Source of the DNA: Neospora caninum Liverpool
Lineage: Eukaryota; Apicomplexa; Conoidasida; Eucoccidiorida; Sarcocystidae
NCBI RefSeq assembly: GCF_000208865.1
Contig: NC_018398.1
Span: 2,232,001 to 2,296,000, forward strand
Reading direction: 5' to 3'
DNA: 64,000 nt
The notes under the pieces were generated by a model. That model ran no database searches. It was not told the DNA's origin and worked only from the letters and a program-made list of their open reading frames with translations. Position numbers and translations under genes: made by a program. Positions 58,501-64,000 of this stretch are shown here, one piece after another (the first letter of the stretch is position 1; the number at the start of each line of letters is the position of its first letter).

Positions 58501-61218
58501 ATATATACACATAGAGATAAATATATATATATATATGTACTTGAACAGAGATGAACTTCCAGAAATCGCAGTGCTGGCGTTGGAGTCTGTCTCAGCACGA
58601 GGGGCGTGGAGTTGTGGATGTTCCATCTTCCGAGGAAAGCGCGCTTTTCAGAAACTCACGTCGATGCGTGCAACTGCCCAAGCAAGCATCGCGACGTCGG
58701 TGAAGGAGAGCGCGTCGAGGTGGACCAGCGCGAGCCGCCCTGAGGTGGAAAGACAAGACAGGCCGTTAGAGGGTGAACCCCAAGAAGCGGCAAGGGGAGA
58801 CTCCGACTCTGACTTCAGCGCTCTCTCGTTTTTGCATGCGCAGTCGCCACAGTAAGCACAAGAAAAAAAACATGAATGTCTTTTGAGAGGCTTCAAGCCT
58901 CCGGCGTCGCTTCCTCCTCTGTTTCCCTGTCTCGTCCTTCTCTTGCTTCTCCTTCGCCGCGCTCTCCCCTTCCCTAACAACCGGCTCAGGGTGTGTCTCC
59001 GGCCGTCTGGTCTCTTTTGATCTCTTTCGCCTCTTTTTCCTGAATGAGCTTCTCTCCTTCACTTCGACTTTGTTCTCACCGATCTCGTCCCAGACACTGT
59101 CGATCACCACGAAGCAGGTTGCCAGTGACCAGGCCGAGATCGCAACGTGCGAAGGCACCATCTGCGGCAGCAGCGACGGAAGCGTCGCCGCGAGCTTCCA
59201 GAGCGCAGGCGCGTGCCCAAGGACGGCGAATCTGAAAACGCCCCACAAATGGCGCAGAGCGGAAACCCGCGTCTCATTCGCGAAACGAGACACCACCGAG
59301 GGACAGAGCGCGCGGCGGAAACAAGTCAAAGGAAGGAACCCGTCAAAGGAAGGAACCCGCGGGAGGGAGAAACAAAACCGCGCGAAGGAAGACACAAGTC
59401 AAAGGGAGCTACAAGGCAAGGAGGATGCCAGTCACAGGAGAAAGCAAGTCAGAGGAGAAAGCAAAAAAAGGCAGAAATATACGCAAAAAACGATGAGGAA
59501 TGGCGAGAGCTGTCTGAGAGTCGCAGGCAGCAATGGATGCGGGAAAGTCCTTCGCCAAGCTGAGACGACGAGGAAGCCGGAAAGACCGAAAATTCGTCTT
59601 GCAACCTGGGAAACAACGCAGAGGCGTTGGGGAGGCACCGGGCGGCAAGTCTTTTCTTTGAAACTGAGGATATTTAGAAGAGAAAAGAAGCGAAGCGCCG
59701 GAGGTGAGCGGCGCTCGCACAACACGGAAGGACCACCAGACTGAACCCGAAAGAGAAAGAAGACGTGAAAGAAGTTTCAGAAGAAGTCGGAGAGAAAAGG
59801 GGGAGAAGATGAAGACGCAGAACTCGAAAGCTTGACGCCAGGAAGAGACGTTTTTGTGAGTGCACCTGTGAAGGAAAAGGTGGACGTAGGGCGGACGACT
59901 GAGGGACGGATGGTGCACGACGCGGTCGACGAGGCGAAGAAAAAGCTCGCTGCGTCGGTCGAGTCGCTTGCGCGTCGTGAGGAGAGTCAGCGCCGCTAAA
60001 TAATCTCGCCGAGTCATCTGGTCTGGGGAGGAAAGGAAATCGCAAAGTGCAAGAGATCTGGGAGAGAAGAACGCGTGAGCGCGCAAAGAGAGGCAGACGC
60101 ACTGATGGGGCGCGAGACAGGGTGGTCGTCAGCAGTTGAGAGGAGCCGGAAAACGCAAGGTGGCGAAGGAGGGGGGAGGGTTTTTCAGGCGACGGGCGGG
60201 AGCGGAAGAACGGCAAAAAGACAGCCGGAACGCAGGAACAAGAGAGCGACGGTGAGGAGCCCAGTGGTGGAGAAAGGAAAAGGGAGAGAGACGGCGGATA
60301 AAAAACGAACGCCCCACAGATGGAAAACGCAGAAACGGAAAGAAAGACATGGACTTTGAAAGCACCTACCAGCGGCAAACGTGCTGAGACACAGCAGAGA
60401 GATGAAGAAGTCAAACAGGGGAAGAACCGGAACACAAGAACACGAAGAACAGGGGGCCGAACACGATGAAGACACGAGAAAGAACAAGAAGAGGAGCACG
60501 AAGAAGAAGAAGGAGACGCAGAAATCTCACCTTCCCAGATTTTGCAGGCCAAGAGGACGTCCTTCGCCTCAGCCAATCCCTCAAGGCGCTGAGCGACGGG
60601 AGTGTCTGCCGACCAACGAAGCAGCTTTGCTCCCCTTCTTTGGCTGAAAAGTGCCCAAGAACACGACTCAGAAGAAGGCAACAGCGGGTCGAGGCAGAAG
60701 CCTGAGGTGTACGTACGCCGCGTGAGTGCTCGCAAATCGCGAGTCCGTCGCGACTCCAGTTTCGCCGTCGTCAATGCGTGGCGAAGCCCTCGCGGAGAGG
60801 AAAGTAAAGAAACCGGACAACAGCATGAGGATGACGAGACAGATCCTGAAGAAGATAACGGAGGGGATGGCGGAGAGGCACGAGAAGGACTGGAGCGGAA
60901 GCAGGCCGCCCTGGAGGCGCTCTTCTGATCGGTGGACCGCGAGTCGCTTTGTTGAGATTTTCTCACACGAGAAGAAGCAAGGAAACAAGAGGAATAGCGA
61001 GAGTAACGACACCTCAGCGTGTCCAAGTGGGAAAAGGCAGAACGGCCCGAGCACGCGTCGAACGAAGAAGAGTGGGGAGGCGAGGAGTTCAACTTCGCAG
61101 CAGAGGAAGTGAAGCAGCGAAGCCGCCAGGAAACACAGGACAGAGAGGCGGGGCGCAGAGAAGACGGAACGGGGGAAGTTAAACAGGAAGAAAGAGAGAC
61201 AGGTGACTCGCATTGCAC
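55502..61218 (-). CDS. Helical-repeat protein of FASTK/RAP-associated type, probably mitochondrial; 5' end unresolved
   Basis: Seven phase-consistent exons: 60531 to about 61218, 59866-60022, 59080-59231, 58660-58739, 56866-58092, 56218-56362 and 55502-55662 (stop). The first coding block is Ser/Arg-rich with few acidic residues, like a mitochondrial presequence. Its frame has no ATG before 60531, so the start codon must come from an upstream exon (up to about 61716). Helical units follow: SADTPVAQRLEGLAEAKDVL; TRRDYLAALTLLTTRKRLDR; PALWKLAATLPSLLPQMVPS then VAISAWSLATC; LSFTDVAMLAWAVARID; EQVLTLAKAFTALEITDEKA; and the terminal IELSAQEVQDLQRLFRRAG with FLKDDVERHGPL. Spacing and the repeated 'L..AWA.A' pattern resemble apicomplexan heptatricopeptide/FASTK-like RNA-binding proteins. 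No terminal RAP domain is seen. A disordered insert of about 250 residues splits exon 5. The exon 2 donor (GTGCAC at 59865) is weak. Confidence 0.65.
58358..58381. repeat. (TA)n microsatellite in an intron of the helical-repeat gene
   Basis: Pure TA run in the 58093-58659 intron. A second short TA run lies at about 58520-58537. Confidence 0.88.
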
Positions 61219-63239
61219 ACCACTGGGGCGTTGTCTCCCATCCCCGTGTGTGCTTCTTCGACGTGCTCTGCGCCGGATGTCTCCGGGTGCCCATCCCCCC
61301 GTCGCTCCTTCGCCTCGTCGCCTTCTCCCATTCTCCTCTCTCTCCCCGATGCTAGGCGAGGAAAGGGGGGAAAAGACAGAAGAGCCGCTTGCCGCATGCC
61401 TTCAGCTCGAGGCTGTGGAGTCCTCAGCGGAGCTTCGAGGTCGAGCCTCGCCGACCCCTCGCGGATCCTGGAAGGATTGCCAAAGAGCGAGCGCATCGTG
61501 GCACGGCAGAGTCGCGAAGGACAGGCAGCCGGCCAAGGCGGGACAGATCAACACTTGGAAGCGGGTCTGTCCGGGAGCAGAAGGCCTGTGTGCCGCGTCT
61601 TCTTTGTCCACAGCTAGACACACGAAACGCTCAGAGGCAACGAAAGAAGACTGAAAGAAAAGGACAGGAAGAGAGAAAGAGAGAAAGAGAGAAAGCCAGA
61701 AAGAGAAAAGAGACAACGATAACGCGGGGGAGAGGGGGACTTCTACAGAAGGGATGTAAAAGGTTTGTTAGTGTTTTCAGGAAAAGGTGAATGCGTTTTC
61801 GTTTCGTGAAACACGCCTGTGGACGAGAGAAAGGACGCTGACTTTCTCTCCAGCTGTATCTACACTGTGCAACATTTCGGCCTCGCTGTCTCGCGCTGTC
61901 TCCGCTGCTCAAAGAGCCCCACACATTTTAGCCTTCCTTTCTGTCGGCGGATTCTTTGAAAAGCAAAGAAAACGCTTGAGTCGGGCTGCGGTTCTTTCTT
62001 CCCTCCGCTCTTTTTCGTAGATGGAGAGAAACATCGCTGCGTTTCCTTTGTCGTCTCTGCGCTGCTCAGCAGCTCCTTTGCTCCGGCGTGGAGACACAGC
62101 GTGTGTCTCGACGGAAGAAAGATTTCGTCGATTCCCGTCCGTGGTTTTTTCGCTCTTTCGCCTTCCAGGCGAGATCAGAGCCTTCCCTTTCTTCGTCACC
62201 TCCACTGGATCCATCCCTGGTCTTCTCCCTTCAGGCCGGAGAGAGCCTCCGGCTGTCTCTTTCGTCTCCGTTCCTTTTCTCTCGCGTTTCCGCTAATGCA
62301 TGCCTTTGTCGCCCGCAGCGATGCAAACCCTTCTCTCTCTCCGGCCGCCCAGACGGCATCCGTTCGTTTTTGCGGGGCGCGAAAGAAGAATTACAGGAGC
62401 ACGGGAGAGAGTGGCGGCTCTCGCTCCGCCCTCGTCGGATCACCGTGACTCTGCGGTGTACGTACACGGGACACGAAGCGCGAGGTCAGGGGCGGAGTCG
62501 GCGAAGAGGCAGAGAGCGCAAAGCATCTGTGTCTTGAAGAAGAGAGAGAGAAATGGAGCATCTTCGCCTGCTTCAGCAGGGACCAGAACGCGTCGGGGAG
62601 GGAACAACGAGGCGTCGATCCGGCAGAGAGGACGAGTCGAGCAAGACGAGGGGTGGAGGAAACAAGAGACGGATTGCTTCTCGAGTCGCAGGAGACGAGG
62701 AGGCATAGTTAGAGAAACACGCGAAAAAGGGAAAGGGAGCGAGACTTCGTCGAGAGCGGAAAGAACTTTGAAAGAAATATGTAGCGCGGCCGCCAATCTC
62801 AAGTGTACGTACACCCGTAGCGGAGGACCGGGTGCACCTTCATTCCCTTCGTTTCTTCAATTCTCTGCCCGATGTGTCTCCCGCCTCTCTATCCCCCAAC
62901 CGTCTCTTCCATGCATCTCTCGGCAGCTCCCTTCAGGGGTGCTTCCTCCAGCTTCTCTGTCGTCGTTGTTTTCTCCCTCCTTGTCTTCCTCGCGCTTCCT
63001 TTCCCCGTGTTCTCCCTCGGTCTCCTCTTTCTCTCCATCTTTTCCACTTCCCCGTCGCTCGCCAACGTCGCTCGTTTCCTCCGGCTGCGGATCTCCACGG
63101 GGCTCTGCGCCGCGAAGCGCGGATTTTCGTGCAGCACACTTTTTACGAGAGCGCTCAAGGTCTTTCTCATCCTCCTCTGCCAGGGCAGCATCCGAACACT
63201 CTCGTCTCCTCTCTGATGTATCCTGTTCTTTCTTCTCTC
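61219..63239. promoter_or_regulatory. Divergent 5' region between the helical-repeat gene and the right-edge gene
   Basis: Should hold missing 5' exons and promoters of both flanking genes. Near-palindromic words at 62455-62468 (CGGTGTACGTACACG) and 62802-62815 (GTGTACGTACACCC), and a weaker one at 60715-60728, cluster around it. A GAGAGAAA purine tract lies at about 61668-61702. Plus-strand frames starting at 62021 and 62088 could be an upstream exon of the right-edge gene, but I cannot choose between them. Confidence 0.4.
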
Positions 63240-64000
63240 GTGACTCCGGCGTTTGCCTAAGTTCTTCCGCTGCATCTGCATCTTTGGCGAGTCCTCCTCC
63301 GTCCCCCTCGTCCTTTCCTTCATGTCCTCCGTATCCTCCTGATTCCGCTTCGTCTCGTTCCTCCACCTCGGAGGCTCCCTTTGATCCCCAACATGAATCG
63401 TTGCTGTCGCCCCGCTCGCCTTCCTACTGGCCCTTCGAGGAAGCCCTCGAGGCCCTCGCGGCCCAAGGTGTACATACACCTGACGAACAGGCTCAAGCCC
63501 TGGGCTTTGCGTCGGCGCCCCACTTGGGTCTCGAGACGCTTCGTCGTCTGTCTCCGCATCAGGAGAAACTTGTTTTCCACTGGCTTCTCACAGGCGACCC
63601 TAGTCCTCCTGCAGATGGGAAATTAAATCCGCCATCCTCCACTTCCCTCTCTCCTCTCGAGTCTGCTTCTTCGCTTTCACTGTCTCCTTCGTCTCCTCCC
63701 GCGACAGTTTCGTCCTGCTCGTCTTCCCCGCCTCCCTCCGCGGGAGTGTCTCCTCCTTCTCTCCCTGCGTGCGTGTTGAGCTGTCTGCACATCCTCGAGG
63801 AAGAGATGCTTCTCAAGGGTCTGGTCATTTCCGATTTGCCCCGGGACGTCTTCTTCTCGCATCTGCGCGAGGCCGCCTTGCCGCAAGAAATCGCCGCCGA
63901 AGAAGCCGACAGACAGAAGAGAGAGGCCAAGGAAAGCCGACGCGAGAAGGCAGGAAGCGAGTGGAGAGATCCCGGAAATTTCGGTGGGCGCTTTGCTCAG
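63240..64000 (+). CDS. Unrecognised protein, partial, continues past the right edge
   Basis: A plus-strand frame stays open to the last base. After a Ser/Pro-rich stretch it encodes EAPFDPQHESLLSPRSPSYW, then PFEEALEALAAQGVHTPDEQ, then LGFASAPHLGLETLRRLSPH, then KLVFHWLLTGDPSPP. After a second Ser/Pro linker comes LPACVLSCLHILEEEMLLKG, then LVISDLPRDVFFSHLREAAL and a Lys/Arg/Glu helix ending REKAGSEWRDPGNFGGRFAQ. The helical blocks are amphipathic and protein-like, so the frame is very probably real; the family is unknown. The left boundary is arbitrary: the sequence before 63300 is pyrimidine-rich and could be exon or a long acceptor tract. A GGTGTACATACACC palindrome (63467-63480) lies in the coding frame. 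Confidence 0.6.
63467..63480. promoter_or_regulatory. Palindromic word GGTGTACATACACC in the right-edge coding frame
   Basis: One of the GTGTAC(A/G)TACAC copies. It encodes GVHTP. Other strong copies lie at 15972-15985, 37119-37132 and 54151-54166. Confidence 0.35.

Noticed and set aside
62857..63479. Long Glu/Arg/Lys-rich minus-strand frames near the right edge
   Set aside because: They are reverse complements of a Ser/Pro-coding, pyrimidine-rich plus-strand region; no splice sites or family support.
1..64000. tRNA, rRNA or transposon genes
   Set aside because: No cloverleaf-like block with A and B boxes, rRNA core, reverse transcriptase or transposase motif was seen by eye. A tRNAscan or Infernal run could overturn this.

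Overview
The window looks like nuclear DNA of a coccidian apicomplexan close to Toxoplasma/Neospora. Genes are broken by many introns of about 100-900 bp with GTAAGT/GTGAGT-type donors and pyrimidine-rich acceptors. Introns and intergenic DNA carry many (TA)n arrays and TGCATGC words. Coding exons are GC-rich, with long Ser/Pro/Ala low-complexity tracts around conserved domains. No bacterial operon, phage, CRISPR or transposon signal was seen. The organism call is inferred from gene structure and protein content; no database was searched.

Layout, left to right. (1) 1-7744, minus: a WD-repeat gene recognised as CFAP44/WDR52, a ciliary/flagellar protein, running off the left edge. (2) About 4.1 kb without a supported gene. 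(3) 11859-15180, minus: a three-exon hypothetical protein. (4) A divergent ~1.3 kb promoter region, then 16503-18772, plus: mitochondrial ribosomal protein mL49 with a long N-terminal extension. (5) 20827-23950, minus: an ABHD17-like alpha/beta hydrolase whose reading frame breaks twice. (6) About 3.6 kb of divergent intergenic DNA. (7) 27547 to ~33121, plus: a SPRTN/Spartan DNA-protein-crosslink protease with a complete SprT domain. (8) 35998-38667, plus: one large exon for a protein with weak resemblance to Mediator subunit 17. (9) 41674-54201, plus: UPF2, the nonsense-mediated decay factor, rebuilt as 18 phase-consistent exons (1493 codons plus stop). (10) 55502 to ~61218, minus: a helical-repeat protein of the FASTK/RAP-associated type, probably mitochondrial. 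(11) ~63240-64000, plus: the start or middle of an unrecognised gene leaving the right edge.

The genes are functionally unrelated housekeeping or stage-specific genes, as is usual in coccidians: flagellar assembly of the male gamete, mitochondrial translation and RNA handling, thioester hydrolysis at membranes, DNA-repair proteolysis, transcription and mRNA surveillance. I found no obvious new multi-gene system. The observations most worth checking are: a dispersed near-palindromic word GTGTAC[A/G]TACAC in promoters and inside exons; two frame breaks in the ABHD17-like gene; SUMO-interaction-like motifs in the Spartan protein; a GC-AG intron in UPF2; and the possible divergent MED17.

Exon limits were set by matching splice sites, codon phase and protein-family conservation. 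They are inferences, except where phase and homology agree on both sides.
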